Assembly (NCBI RefSeq): GCF_900476215.1
Contig: NZ_LS483446.1
Span: forward strand, 806,001-870,000
From: Helicobacter mustelae
GTDB taxonomy: Bacteria; Campylobacterota; Campylobacteria; Campylobacterales; Helicobacteraceae
Direction: 5' to 3'
Length of the DNA: 64,000 bases
Part shown: positions 35,662-44,659 of the stretch, piece after piece
How positions within the stretch are numbered: the stretch's first letter is position 1
How the letters are laid out: every line of letters begins with the position of its first letter
Translations under genes and position numbers: made by a program
The notes under the pieces: generated by a model
Database searches by the model: none
Seen by the model: only the letters and a program-made list of their open reading frames with translations
What the model was told of the DNA's origin: nothing

Positions 35662-36606
35662 GGATTGATGTTTAGAATTTTTGTGCATGTGCTGTGCTTG
35701 TCTGTAGAGGATTTTTTAGAGGGATTGAAAAAAGTAAGCAGGATTTCAATGCCTTCCCCCCCCTTTTTTTTCACCGAGCTTTTTTCCTCCCTCCCGTGCA
35801 CCCCACGCCCTCAGTGAGGGTTTTTAGCAATTCTCTCCATCATGTGGGGGTGGTGCCTGGGGTTTTTAAAAAAAACTTTTTTTCTCATTCTTAGCGCTGT
35901 TTTTGTTTCCTCGCTTAGGGTAAGTGGCTTTCTCGATGACTCAAGCAGCGTTTTCTCCACCCCCTTTGCGTGGGCTTTCTTTCCTCGAATAGCTTGAGCG
36001 GGTTTTTCTTTTTCTCTCGATAAGCCCAAGAGGCTTTTCTCGCAAAAAAGGCTTTAACTCCTCCCCGCTCCGTGCACCGCCTGCGCGCTGCACTCCCCAA
36101 AAAATGCCGCCGCTTTTTTGGCAAAGAAGAGGAGAGCCTCGCTTTTCCACTTCTAGCAAAAAAAGGGTGGAAGCACTTCTGCTTCCTTAGTTCTCTTTTT
36201 TTGCACCACGAAGCGGGCGAGAAGCCTAGCGCAAGTAGAGCGCAAGAAAAAAGTATTTGAAAAATCTCTGTGGGCAACTGCCCACGGTAAAAAGTAGAGC
36301 GTGTCGGAGTGGGGGATTTATAAGGGGGAGGGAGCGACTTTGCATATTTAAGCCCCTCCCCCTTGTCAAAGAAAAAAAGAGACTCTCCGCAGGGGATAGA
36401 GAAAGCCCCTCGAGTCATCGAGGGGAAAAAGCAGCCCACGTGATAGGCGGAAAAAAGAAACCTCTCGGGGGATAGAGGGAAAAAGTATCTCCCGCACAGG
36501 GGATTGGGGAAAAACCCCCGCAGGAAACACGCTTGCGGCAAACTAGAGAAAAAAGCAAACCCATTCAAGCATCGTAATCCTAGCCTTAAAGCTCTTAATG
36601 GTATTT
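35662..36606 (+). other. Non-coding stretch holding repeat copy 2
   Basis: No convincing gene. It contains a C8T8 homopolymer junction (35756-35771), hairpin-rich sequence, and the second copy of the ~440 base repeat (35993-36429). A 217-codon minus-strand frame crosses it, but its composition follows the repeat and a comparable frame is broken in copy 1, so it is not called. Confidence 0.6.
35993..36429 (+). repeat. Long direct repeat, copy 2 (right of RM/glycosyltransferase cassette)
   Basis: Second copy of the repeat at 29544-29983, same orientation, 6.4 kb away. The G/C hairpin is conserved exactly (AAGGGGGAGGG at 36322-36332 with CCCTCCCCCTT at 36354-36364), as is CCCCTCGA-GTCA-TCGAGGGG (36406-36425). 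The middle differs, with an inserted inverted pair GTGGGCA/TGCCCAC near 36270-36285. Confidence 0.85.
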
Positions 36607-37347
36607 TTAGCGGCTAGAGTGATGTTGTTTGTAGATGAGGATGCACTGCACCACAAAGGCAAAAAGCATGGCAAAATAAATAGAATTTTTGGAGAAATGA
36701 TAATGGAGTGCATCAGCGATGAGACTCATGCCAATGAGACAGAGCGCGCAAAATGCTAGGATCCTGATTGCGGGATAGCGATTGATGAAATGCGAAATCG
36801 CCCCTGAGACAAAGAACATCACCGCCACGCTAGCGATGATGGCAATAGTGGCAAGCAAAGTGATATGCTTGGCATTACTTAAGATATCTTGAAGCATGCC
36901 AACAGCAGTGATCACAGAATCTAGAGAAAAAACAATGTCTAGGATGGTGATTTGCAGCACGCAGAGCCAAAAACTAGATTTTTTCCCATCCTCAAAAGCA
37001 GCGTGCTCCTCCTTGTGGGTTAGCTTCATATCTTTGAGCTCTGCAAGACTTTTGTAAATGAGAAAGATCCCTCCCAAAAGCAAAAAGATATCCTTGCCAG
37101 AAAAACTAAGGCTAGCAATAGGGAAGAGGGGATGGGTGAGTGTGATGATCCAAGCGATAGAAAAGAGCAGGGCAATGCGGCTAAACATGGCAAAAAATAG
37201 CCCCAGCATCCTGGCCTTTTTTTGCTCTGTGTGGGGGAGTTTGGCAGTGATAATGGAAAGAAAGACAAGATTATCAATCCCTAGCACGATTTCTAGAATG
37301 ACTAAAATCCCCAAAACCCCCCATGTCTGAGGATCAAGCAGCCACAT
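36607..37347 (-). CDS. TerC-family integral membrane protein
   Basis: 246 residues with seven or eight transmembrane segments. The TerC signature appears twice in pseudo-symmetric halves: LEIVLGIDNLVFLSI near residues 18-32 and LDIVFSLDSVITAVG near 136-150, each with the conserved Asp in the membrane. TerC/YjbE-type proteins are implicated in metal ion (manganese) export or in resistance to tellurite. It follows corA directly (adjacent coordinates) and ends the gapA-pgk-corA-terC minus-strand run that is also found in H. pylori. Confidence 0.9.
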   Translation of the reverse strand: MWLLDPQTWGVLGILVILEIVLGIDNLVFLSIITAKLPHTEQKKARMLGLFFAMFSRIALLFSIAWIITLTHPLFPIASLSFSGKDIFLLLGGIFLIYKSLAELKDMKLTHKEEHAAFEDGKKSSFWLCVLQITILDIVFSLDSVITAVGMLQDILSNAKHITLLATIAIIASVAVMFFVSGAISHFINRYPAIRILAFCALCLIGMSLIADALHYHFSKNSIYFAMLFAFVVQCILIYKQHHSSR

Positions 37348-38307
37348 TTAGAGCCAGCCCTTTTTTTTGAAATAGATCACAGGTAGGATGGTGGAAATGA
37401 TCATAATTCCAATGGCAAAGGGATATCCATGCGTCCAGTCTAACTCGGGCATATTTTTGAAGTTCATGCCATAGATGGTACCAATGAGAGTAGGGGGCAT
37501 CATGGCCATGGTAGCCACAGTAAAAAGCTTGATGATTTTATTTTGCTCGATATTAATCTGATTGGTAAAGAGACTTTGCACATTGTCCAAAATATTCATA
37601 TTCACAGTGGTAAATTCAATCAAGGAATTGAGGTCTTTTAAAACAATATTGAGATTTTTTTTGATATCCATGTCTATTTTGTCGCTTTTGAGCAGTGCGG
37701 TAATGGCGCGGCGCTTGTCTGCTAGGGAATCTCGCACACTCATATTGATTTCTTGGAGATTGCTTAGACGCTTGAGGATGTTGGTGTAATCCCCTTGATC
37801 TTTGTCAAAAACTTCTTTTCGCAGGATTTTGGTCTCCCATCCCACTTCCTCTAACATATCTGCATCTTTTTCTACGCGAACTTCATAGATCTTGCTAATG
37901 ACATCAAAGCCATCTTCAAAATTTTTGGGACTTGCGAGCACGCGTTTTTGGATTTCATCAAAGACTTTGAAATCCCCATAACGGATGGTAAACAAGATGC
38001 CATTATAGAGGAGAAAGGTCACGGTTTCATTGTGGAGTTCCAGCTTTGCAGAACTCATCAAAAAAAAGCTATTGATGGTGATGCTTGTGCTATCCTCCCA
38101 ATAACGAGAGCTCTGCTCGATTTCTTCGCGCTCCTCTTTGGTGGGGATGTCTAGCTTATAGGTTTTGGCAATATAGGCCACCTCTTCAAAAGTGGGATGC
38201 AAAAGATCGATCCATAAAATCACCTCATCTTCAAAATGCGTTTTTTTAATCCCACTAAAACTTTCCCTAGCAACAAAAGAGTTCCTCTTGATAAAAATAT
38301 TCATCAT
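37348..38307 (-). CDS. corA: Magnesium transporter CorA
   Basis: 319 residues. The C-terminal pore region has two membrane helices with the invariant YGMN motif ([14 protein letters not shown]) between them, and the long preceding helices typical of the CorA cytoplasmic funnel. The protein forms a homopentameric Mg2+ (also Ni2+/Co2+) channel in the inner membrane. The first ATG at 38307 overlaps the pgk stop; a second ATG at 38304 is equally possible. Equivalent in length and place to H. pylori HP1344. Confidence 0.95.
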   Translation of the reverse strand: MMNIFIKRNSFVARESFSGIKKTHFEDEVILWIDLLHPTFEEVAYIAKTYKLDIPTKEEREEIEQSSRYWEDSTSITINSFFLMSSAKLELHNETVTFLLYNGILFTIRYGDFKVFDEIQKRVLASPKNFEDGFDVISKIYEVRVEKDADMLEEVGWETKILRKEVFDKDQGDYTNILKRLSNLQEINMSVRDSLADKRRAITALLKSDKIDMDIKKNLNIVLKDLNSLIEFTTVNMNILDNVQSLFTNQINIEQNKIIKLFTVATMAMMPPTLIGTIYGMNFKNMPELDWTHGYPFAIGIMIISTILPVIYFKKKGWL

Positions 38308-39512
38308 TCTTTTTTGTCCAATACTTCAAATGCAGGCAAAATCTTACCTTCTAATAATTCTAGCGATGCGCCCCCACCAGTAGAAATAAAGCTCATATTT
38401 TCGCGCTCTCCTGCCCTATCTACTGCATCAGCTGTGTCTCCTCCACCCACCAGGGAAAAGGCATAGGTGTCACTGATGGCATGGGCTGTGGCAAAGGTCC
38501 CGCGTGAGAATCGAGTCTCTTCATAGACTCCCAGTGGGCCATTCCAGATGATGGTGTGGCTTGCACGAATCACTTGGCTAAAAAGCCTGGTAGTCGCAGG
38601 CCCCACATCCACTGCTATGAAATCCTGGGGAATGTCTTGGGCAGGGCAGGTTTTGATGAAATTTTGCTTCTCTATATCATCTGTGGCCACCACATCCACA
38701 GGCAGATAAATTTTTACTTTTTTTTGTGCAGCAAGCTTTAAGATGTGCTTGGCATCCTCTAGCAAGCCATTTTCTACAAAGGATTTTTGCATATCATAAC
38801 CCAGTGCCTTCAAAAAGGTATTACTCATAGCCCCGCCGATGATGATTTTGTCTACCACATTCAAGATATTATGAAGCAAAGAAAGCTTAGAGCTTACCTT
38901 GCTGCCTCCAATAATGAGCAGCACGGGCTTGGCTGGATTGTCCAATGCCTTTGCAAAAGAGTGGATTTCTTTTTTTAGCAAGATGCCAGCGACTTTTTGC
39001 CTGGCAAATTTGGCCACTCCATAGGTGCTAGCATGACTCCTGTGGCTCGTACCAAAAGCATCATTTACAAATACATCACAAAGGCTTGCAAGCTTTTGAC
39101 TAAATGCATCATCATTTTGTACTTCTTCTGGATAGAAACGGATATTTTCTAGGAGGATGACTGTGTTGTTTGTATTTTCCTGGAGTTCTTTGACTTGTTC
39201 AAGCGTCTCAGCAAAGGCGATATTTCTATCCAGCAAACGCTCCAGACGCTTGAGGATATGCCTAAGAGAGTATTTATTTTCTCTATTTTTTGGGCGTCCA
39301 AGATGGCTTACTAAAATGATATTTTTGGCGTGATTATCGATGCAGTAGTTGATTGTTGGTAACGCTTCTTTGATCCTTGTATCATCAGAAATATTAAAAT
39401 CTTTATCCATGGGGACATTAAAATCCACACGGATCAAAACGCGCTGATTGGAAACATCCACATCCTTGATGCTCCTTGTTTTCTGCATGAAATTGATTCC
39501 AGCTACCATCAT
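38304..39512 (-). CDS. pgk: Phosphoglycerate kinase
   Basis: 402 residues, glycolytic/gluconeogenic enzyme that interconverts 1,3-bisphosphoglycerate and 3-phosphoglycerate with ADP/ATP. Family marks are [53 protein letters not shown] and the C-terminal [12 protein letters not shown] with [13 protein letters not shown]. The start at 39512 (or 39509) has GGAGG just upstream and gives the same short N-terminal extension seen in H. pylori Pgk. gapA lies upstream with 190 bases between. Confidence 0.97.
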   Translation of the reverse strand: MMVAGINFMQKTRSIKDVDVSNQRVLIRVDFNVPMDKDFNISDDTRIKEALPTINYCIDNHAKNIILVSHLGRPKNRENKYSLRHILKRLERLLDRNIAFAETLEQVKELQENTNNTVILLENIRFYPEEVQNDDAFSQKLASLCDVFVNDAFGTSHRSHASTYGVAKFARQKVAGILLKKEIHSFAKALDNPAKPVLLIIGGSKVSSKLSLLHNILNVVDKIIIGGAMSNTFLKALGYDMQKSFVENGLLEDAKHILKLAAQKKVKIYLPVDVVATDDIEKQNFIKTCPAQDIPQDFIAVDVGPATTRLFSQVIRASHTIIWNGPLGVYEETRFSRGTFATAHAISDTYAFSLVGGGDTADAVDRAGERENMSFISTGGGASLELLEGKILPAFEVLDKKE

Positions 39513-39702
39513 TCCTCCTTAGATTTTTTTGCTGGAATTTTAGCAGAATTCAAGCATTTCTTTTAAGCGAATTTCCCCAAATTCCATTGCAGTTTGTTGC
39601 ATATTGTAATTGGGGATCATGCCAATCAGAGGCGAGTAATGCAAAATAACACCAAAGCCCTCGCACCCCTTGCAACTAGTCAATTGATGCGATGAATGCA
39701 CT

Positions 39703-40680
39703 CTAATCTAGCATGTACGCACACATGTCTACAAGGCGGTGGGAGTAACCCATCTCATTGTCATACCATGCCAAGATCTTGACACAATTGCCAAGTACTA
39801 AGGTCTGATCGGGCACAAAGATGGCGCTATAGCTTGATCCAATGAAATCGCTAGAGACACATTTCTCATGATCAACAAAAAGCAAGTCTTTGAGATAGGT
39901 ATTTTGGGCCTCTTCAAAGGCATTGTGAATAACTTCTTTGGTGATGGCTTTGGAGAGATTGGCAGTCAAGTCCACAATACTCACATCAGGGGTGGGCACG
40001 CGTATAGAAGTGCCATTGAGTTTTCCATTGAGCTCTGGCATGACTAGACCAATGGCTTTGGCTGCACCTGTGCTTGTGGGGATCATATTCATGCCAGCAG
40101 CTCTTGCACGGCGGATGTCTTTGTGTTTGACATCTAGCAGATTTTGGTCGTTGGTATAGCTATGCACTGTAGTCATCAAGCCACTCTCAATGCCAAAATT
40201 TTGATGCAGCACAAGAGCGATGGTGGCTAAACAATTGGTCGTGCACGAAGCATTGGAGATGACGTCTTGGCCTTGGTATTGTGTGTGATTGACACCATAA
40301 ACAAAGGTGGGCGTATTTTCTGCGGCTGCTGAGATGATGACTTTTTTTATATTTCCCTTGAGATGCGCGCTAGCTTTGTGCAGGGCGGTGAATTTGCCAG
40401 TGCACTCAATCACAGCCTCAGCGTCCAAAAAATCCAATTGTGCAATGTCGCGATTGCTAAGGATTTTGACAGTTTTGCTATTGCCGATGCGAAGTGTTTC
40501 TTCGTCGATTTTGTGCGCATCATAGCCCTTGTGCACGGAGTCATGGCGGATGAGATGTAGCAGGGTGTCGATGTCTGCGGTGGAATTGATAGCAACAATC
40601 TCCATATCCATGCGCCTTCCTATGATTCTTGCTGCACAAATTCCAATCCTGCCTGTTCCATTTATTGCTACTTTTTTCAT
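39703..40680 (-). CDS. gapA: Glyceraldehyde-3-phosphate dehydrogenase
   Basis: 325 residues. The NAD(P)-binding start MKKVAINGTGRIG is followed by the catalytic SNASCTTNC with Cys146, H173 in TVHSYTNDQ, and the C-terminal WYDNEMGYSHRLVDM. It catalyses the reversible phosphorylating oxidation of glyceraldehyde 3-phosphate. It is the first gene of the gapA-pgk-corA-terC run. A TATAAT at 40885-40880 gives a promoter with a leader of roughly 190 bases. Confidence 0.97.
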   Translation of the reverse strand: MKKVAINGTGRIGICAARIIGRRMDMEIVAINSTADIDTLLHLIRHDSVHKGYDAHKIDEETLRIGNSKTVKILSNRDIAQLDFLDAEAVIECTGKFTALHKASAHLKGNIKKVIISAAAENTPTFVYGVNHTQYQGQDVISNASCTTNCLATIALVLHQNFGIESGLMTTVHSYTNDQNLLDVKHKDIRRARAAGMNMIPTSTGAAKAIGLVMPELNGKLNGTSIRVPTPDVSIVDLTANLSKAITKEVIHNAFEEAQNTYLKDLLFVDHEKCVSSDFIGSSYSAIFVPDQTLVLGNCVKILAWYDNEMGYSHRLVDMCAYMLD

Positions 40681-41034
40681 TTTCTTCCTTTCTTGCTTGG
40701 GTTTATCTTTGCTTAAGGCTTAACTTTTGATGGCTAAGCCTTAGCAATCACTTTCCTAATACCTATCTAATATACCCAATATACAGGATACAGGGGCGAG
40801 AATTTTTTAAAAGAGAGAATTTTCTCACCACAATCCATCCAATTTTTTGGCGGATTTTTCTGTAGAAATTTTTGCGATGATTATACTCTATTATTAATGA
40901 CTTTATCGAGGAAAAAAATTCCCAAAAACCCAAGAAATGCGCCCATATGCTTGATTTTTGAAAAAAAAATAAGTAAAATGGCGCGTGTTTTGAAACAGAA
41001 ACATCCTAATATCATACACGGGAGGAATCCAATC
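40681..41034. promoter_or_regulatory. Divergent regulatory region gapA / hup
   Basis: A 354 base gap between divergent genes. The minus strand has TATAAT at 40885-40880 for gapA. The plus strand has TAAAAT at 40974-40979 for hup, about 56 bases before its start. The part nearest gapA (40681-40870) has short repeats of TTAAG/CTTAGC type but no recognised riboswitch or operator. Confidence 0.5.
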
Positions 41035-41316
41035 ATGAATAAAGCACAATTTGTTGATTTGGTAAAAGAAGCTGGAGCATATGCTACAAAAAAAGATGCG
41101 GAGGTGGCCATCGATGCATTTGTAAAGGCGGTAGAGAATGCGCTTACAAAAAAAGAGAGTGTTGAGCTGGTTGGTTTTGGTAAGTTTGAAACCGTGTTGC
41201 AAAAAGGAAAAGAAGGAAAGGTTCCTGGCAGTGATAAAAGCTATAAAACTGCTGATAGATTCGTGCCAAAGTTCAAGCCTGGCAAAGGTCTAAAAGATCT
41301 CGTATCCAAAAAATAA
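41035..41316 (+). CDS. hup: DNA-binding protein HU
   Basis: 93 residues, a nucleoid-associated HU/IHF-fold protein that bends DNA as a dimer. It starts MNKAQFVDLVKEAG, has VELVGFGKFETV in the core (consensus GFGxF), and the DNA-binding arm region GKEGKVPGSDKSY with a C-terminal FKPGKGLKDLV. The usual RNPxTG arm tip is replaced by KVPGSDKSY, as in other Helicobacter HU. The ATG at 41035 has GGAGG (41021-41025); the frame is open further upstream but without support. Confidence 0.95.
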   Translation: MNKAQFVDLVKEAGAYATKKDAEVAIDAFVKAVENALTKKESVELVGFGKFETVLQKGKEGKVPGSDKSYKTADRFVPKFKPGKGLKDLVSKK

Positions 41317-41321
41317 GCCAG

Positions 41322-41346
41322 ATTTCCTCATCCTCGAGGAAATTTA
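41322..41346 (+). terminator. Hairpin between hup and tRNA-Arg
   Basis: ATTTCCTC (41322-41329) pairs perfectly with GAGGAAAT (41336-41343) around a 6-base loop, followed by a short T stretch. It directly precedes the tRNA gene, so it may terminate hup or mark a processing point. Confidence 0.5.
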
Positions 41347-41422
41347 TCCCCGTAGCTCAGCTGGATAGAGCGTACGATTCCTAATCGTAAGGTCGTGGGT
41401 TCAAATCCCGCCGAGGATACCA
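41346..41422 (+). tRNA. tRNA-Arg (CCT anticodon)
   Basis: Cloverleaf of 77 bases with encoded CCA. The anticodon arm is TACGA-TTCCTAA-TCGTA, so the anticodon is CCU. The D-arm is GCTC..GAGC and the T-arm GTGGG-TTCAAAT-CCCGC. The acceptor ATCCCCG/CGAGGAT has one C-A mismatch. Confidence 0.95.
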
Positions 41423-41459
41423 CATAACTTTATCAATTTATTCATATTAGGGAGACTCC

Positions 41460-41873
41460 ATGGAGCAAACATTATCAATCATTAAACCTGATGCAGTTAA
41501 AAAAAATGTCATTGGAAAGATTGTCGATAGATTTGAAAGCAGTGGGTTGCGCATTGCAGCAATGAAAAAAGTGCAGCTTAGCAAGGAGGACGCTCAGAGA
41601 TTTTATGCAGTCCATCAAGAAAGGCCTTTTTTTAATGATTTGGTGGAGTTCATGACCAGCGGCCCTGTCGTGGTGATGATCTTAGAAGGTGTGGATGCAG
41701 TGGGCAAAAATCGCAATCTCATGGGTGCTACCAATCCAAAAGAAGCCCAAAAAGGTACGATTCGAGCGGATTTTGCCGAGAGTATCGATGCCAATGCAGT
41801 GCATGGAAGCGATAGCTTAGAAAACGCAAAAATTGAAATTGATTTCTTCTTTCCCAAAAGAGAGATTCATTAA
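41460..41873 (+). CDS. ndk: Nucleoside diphosphate kinase
   Basis: 137 residues, normal for Ndk, which transfers the gamma phosphate between nucleoside tri- and diphosphates through a phosphohistidine. The sequence starts [20 protein letters not shown] and the active-site histidine lies in [12 protein letters not shown] near residue 115. GGGAG precedes the ATG. It heads the ndk-YceD-rpmF-plsX-fabH block, which has the same order as H. pylori HP0198-HP0202. Confidence 0.97.
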   Translation: MEQTLSIIKPDAVKKNVIGKIVDRFESSGLRIAAMKKVQLSKEDAQRFYAVHQERPFFNDLVEFMTSGPVVVMILEGVDAVGKNRNLMGATNPKEAQKGTIRADFAESIDANAVHGSDSLENAKIEIDFFFPKREIH

Positions 41874-41874
41874 A

Positions 41875-41899
41875 GAAAATCAAAGAGAAATTGATTTTC
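41875..41899 (+). terminator. Hairpin after ndk
   Basis: GAAAATCAA (41875-41883) pairs perfectly with TTGATTTTC (41891-41899) around a 7-base loop, starting right after the ndk stop. There is no clean T-run, so it may be a weak terminator, an attenuator or an mRNA stabiliser before the YceD-like gene. Confidence 0.45.
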
Positions 41900-41922
41900 C
41901 TCCTCTTTGTTAATGAAGATAT

Positions 41923-42273
41923 ATGAAGATTTCTTTTAGAAAAATCACTTCACAACCAAAAGATTATGTTTTTGAAACTCTAGGGATGCACCTGGAATGT
42001 GAGATTTTTCGAAAATTTGAAAATCTATTCTGTCTCAAAGGTATTCTATCTGGCGTGGTAAAGTTGCAGTGCGCACGTAGTGGGGAAGAATTCCTAAAGC
42101 CCATAGAGCAGGAGTTGGTTTTGTATATTGCAGATGGAATATGGGATGTACAAAGCCAATCAAAACTAGAGAGCTTTGATGTCATAGAATTTTTTGATGG
42201 CTTTATTGATATTAAGGCAATCATTTCTGATGAAATGGAATTGATCAAATCAGATTATCACATAAAGGAGTAA
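41923..42273 (+). CDS. YceD-like DUF177 protein
   Basis: 116 residues. It lies directly upstream of rpmF, the position of YceD/DUF177 proteins in most bacteria, and it has the expected pattern: a central CLKGILSGVVKLQCARSGEEF and an acidic C-terminal part (FDVIEFFDGFIDIKAII). Plant and bacterial members act in 23S rRNA accumulation, but the mechanism is unclear. The classic CxxC pairs are incomplete here (single Cys in each half). Equivalent to H. pylori HP0199. Confidence 0.82.
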   Translation: MKISFRKITSQPKDYVFETLGMHLECEIFRKFENLFCLKGILSGVVKLQCARSGEEFLKPIEQELVLYIADGIWDVQSQSKLESFDVIEFFDGFIDIKAIISDEMELIKSDYHIKE

Positions 42274-42276
42274 AAC

Positions 42277-42429
42277 ATGGCAGTTCCCAAAAGACGCGTA
42301 AGCAAAACAAGAGCAGCAAAGAGGAGAACACATTACAAAATCACACTCGCAGCACCCATCAGAGACAAGGATGGTAGCTGGAAAATGCCCCATTACATCA
42401 ATAAGTTTACGGGTTCCTACAAAGCATAA
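42277..42429 (+). CDS. rpmF: 50S ribosomal protein bL32
   Basis: A 50-residue protein starting [20 protein letters not shown], the standard bL32 N-terminus, with a basic body and a C-terminal GSYKA. It lacks the zinc-ribbon cysteines, as in other Helicobacter bL32. AAGGAG precedes the ATG. It sits between the YceD-like gene and plsX, the conserved order. Confidence 0.96.
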   Translation: MAVPKRRVSKTRAAKRRTHYKITLAAPIRDKDGSWKMPHYINKFTGSYKA

Positions 42430-42438
42430 GAGGCTTGG

Positions 42439-43428
42439 ATGATCAAAATAGCAATCGATGCAATGGGAGCAGATAATGGTGTCTATCCCATTGTTGAGGG
42501 GGTCAGAGAAGCGCTGAAAAACAAGGATTTTTTCGCGTATTTGGTGGGGGATTCTGAGCAGATCTCAGAGGCATTGAAGCAGAATAAATCTTCCAGGATC
42601 GAGATTGTGCATTGTCAGGATTTTATCCGCATGGAGGAGCAGGCCTCAGCAGCAGCAAAGCGCAAGGAGTCTTCCATCTATGTAGCCATGGAAATGTGCA
42701 AAGAAAAGAAGGCAGATGCTTTGATTTCTGCTGGACATAGCGGAGCTACAATGAGTTTGGCTACCTTGAGACTGGGGCGCATCAATGGCGTGAGTCGCCC
42801 AGCCATTTGCACCATGATGCCTACGATATCTGAGAGGCCAAGCCTGGTGCTGGATGTCGGGGCTAACACCGATTGCAAACCAGAATTTTTAGTAGATTTT
42901 GCCTTAATGGGGTATGAATATGCCAAGAGTGTTTTGGGCTATCCCAATCCCCGAGTGGGACTACTCTCTAATGGCGAGGAAGACACCAAGGGCAATGAAC
43001 TAGTCAAAGAAACCTTTAAAATCCTCAAGGATTATGATTTTTTCAAGGGGAATGTAGAGGGAAATGATATTTTTAATGCCTCCGTGGATGTGGTGGTATG
43101 CGATGGCTATACGGGAAATATCGCCCTCAAAGTAAGCGAGGGAGTGGCAAGCTCTGTGTCTTATCTTCTCAAAAAAGAGATTAAAAAATCCTATTTCTCC
43201 ATGCTAATGGCCTCATTGCTCAAAGGAGCATTTAGCTCTTTGAAGCAGAAGATGGATTATGCAGAATATGGAGGTGCGCCCCTGCTTGGAATCAATGGCA
43301 ATGTTATTATCAGTCATGGCAAAAGCAATGCACGCGCCATTGAATGCGCGATTTATCAGGCTATTAGGACCATCGAGTCAGATGTCTCCAACAAAATCCA
43401 AAATGCCATGAAAAAAAGGTTGTCTTGA
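42439..43428 (+). CDS. plsX: Phosphate acyltransferase PlsX
   Basis: A 329-residue soluble enzyme that makes acyl-phosphate from acyl-ACP for phosphatidic acid synthesis. Signatures: [18 protein letters not shown] at the N-terminus, [49 protein letters not shown] and [15 protein letters not shown]. The stop overlaps the fabH start. Confidence 0.97.
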   Translation: MIKIAIDAMGADNGVYPIVEGVREALKNKDFFAYLVGDSEQISEALKQNKSSRIEIVHCQDFIRMEEQASAAAKRKESSIYVAMEMCKEKKADALISAGHSGATMSLATLRLGRINGVSRPAICTMMPTISERPSLVLDVGANTDCKPEFLVDFALMGYEYAKSVLGYPNPRVGLLSNGEEDTKGNELVKETFKILKDYDFFKGNVEGNDIFNASVDVVVCDGYTGNIALKVSEGVASSVSYLLKKEIKKSYFSMLMASLLKGAFSSLKQKMDYAEYGGAPLLGINGNVIISHGKSNARAIECAIYQAIRTIESDVSNKIQNAMKKRLS

Positions 43429-44390
43429 TGTATGCTGCACTAAAGTCCATTGCTTCCTATATTCCAGAACAAAAGGTGAGCAACCATGATTTTGAAAAAA
43501 AGCTTGCCACTAGTCATGAGTGGATCATAGAGCGCACCGGGATTCATAGCAGGTTTTTTGCAAAAGAAGATCAAAAGACCAGCGACTTAGGCGTGAGGGC
43601 AGCAGAATTGGCACTCAAGCGCGCAGGCATCACCGCTAAGGATGTCGACATGCTTATCGCTGCTACACTAAGCCCTGATTATTTCACCATGCCCTCCACT
43701 GCATGTCTCATTGCCAGCAAACTTGGCATCAAAGATGCTCCTGCCTTTGATGTCTCTGCAGCATGTTCTGGCTTCATCTATCTGCTTTCCATCGCCAAGG
43801 CATTCATCGAATCCAAAAATTATAGAAATATCCTCATTGTCGGCACAGAAAAAATCAGCCAAATTCTGGATTTTGAAGATCGAAGCACCTGTGTCCTCTT
43901 TGGTGATGGAGCAGGTGCTGCTGTGATTGGCGCCACGGAGCAAAAAAGCCAAAGCATCTTGGATGTGCATATTGGCGCAGATGGGGGTTATGGAGATCTG
44001 CTCTGCACCCCTTGTGCATCTTCTCATACCAAGCAATTTCTGCAAATGAAGGGGAATGAGATCTTTAAGCTGGCGGTGAAAACACTAGTCAGTGATGTGG
44101 AAATGATCCTGCAAAAAAATGCCATAGAAAGCAGCGCTATTGATTATTTCATCCCTCATCAAGCAAATCTTAGGATCATCAATGCAGTGGGTAGCCGTCT
44201 GAATTTCTCAGAAAAGCAGATTGTGCTCACTGTGCAAAAATATGGCAATACTTCTGCAGCAAGCATCCCCATGGCCATGAATGACATTTATGAGGAGGGC
44301 AGGCTGAAAAATGGAGATTTGATGCTCCTTGATGCCTTTGGAGGTGGACTTACCTGGGGTTCTGCATTGGTGCATTTTGATGGAAAATAG
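43428..44390 (+). CDS. fabH: Beta-ketoacyl-ACP synthase III
   Basis: FabH condenses acetyl-CoA with malonyl-ACP to start fatty acid synthesis. The 320-residue protein has the catalytic triad: Cys113 in DVSAACSGF, His in [10 protein letters not shown] and Asn in [10 protein letters not shown], and the C-terminal [15 protein letters not shown]. The ATG at 43428 shares its A with the plsX TGA; the in-frame TTG just before it is not needed. Confidence 0.97.
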   Translation: MYAALKSIASYIPEQKVSNHDFEKKLATSHEWIIERTGIHSRFFAKEDQKTSDLGVRAAELALKRAGITAKDVDMLIAATLSPDYFTMPSTACLIASKLGIKDAPAFDVSAACSGFIYLLSIAKAFIESKNYRNILIVGTEKISQILDFEDRSTCVLFGDGAGAAVIGATEQKSQSILDVHIGADGGYGDLLCTPCASSHTKQFLQMKGNEIFKLAVKTLVSDVEMILQKNAIESSAIDYFIPHQANLRIINAVGSRLNFSEKQIVLTVQKYGNTSAASIPMAMNDIYEEGRLKNGDLMLLDAFGGGLTWGSALVHFDGK

Positions 44391-44422
44391 TAAACTTTTT
44401 TATAAAATCCTTGTTTATTTAG

Positions 44423-44428
44423 TATAAT
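44423..44428 (+). promoter_or_regulatory. -10 box upstream of purD
   Basis: TATAAT lies about 230 bases before the purD ATG, implying a long leader or a separate short transcript. Nothing in the leader is recognised as a known riboswitch. Confidence 0.45.
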
Positions 44429-44659
44429 TTCCGTGCCTGAATAATTCGTTTTTTTTAATTGTTCGTCTGTTGAAATCAAGTATTTTAGGCTGTGATAGTG
44501 GATTTTGTGTGTTCGATATTTTTGTTTGAGATTTTTTAGAAAATTGAGAATCTATCGCCTAATAAATTCCTTCTAGCCTTATTGTTAGCTTTTGGGCTCA
44601 ACATTTTAAATAGCGGTTATTTGGGTACGCTTCAAGGGGTACTCTTCAAAAGGAATGGG

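Noticed and set aside
35915-36568. 217-codon minus-strand frame across repeat copy 2
   Set aside because: Its text follows the hairpin repeats, is Phe/Arg/Lys-biased, and the matching frame is broken in copy 1. No start signal.
40897-41034. N-terminal extension of HU by 46 codons
   Set aside because: It crosses the predicted promoter, and GGAGG fits the ATG at 41035, giving the standard HU length.
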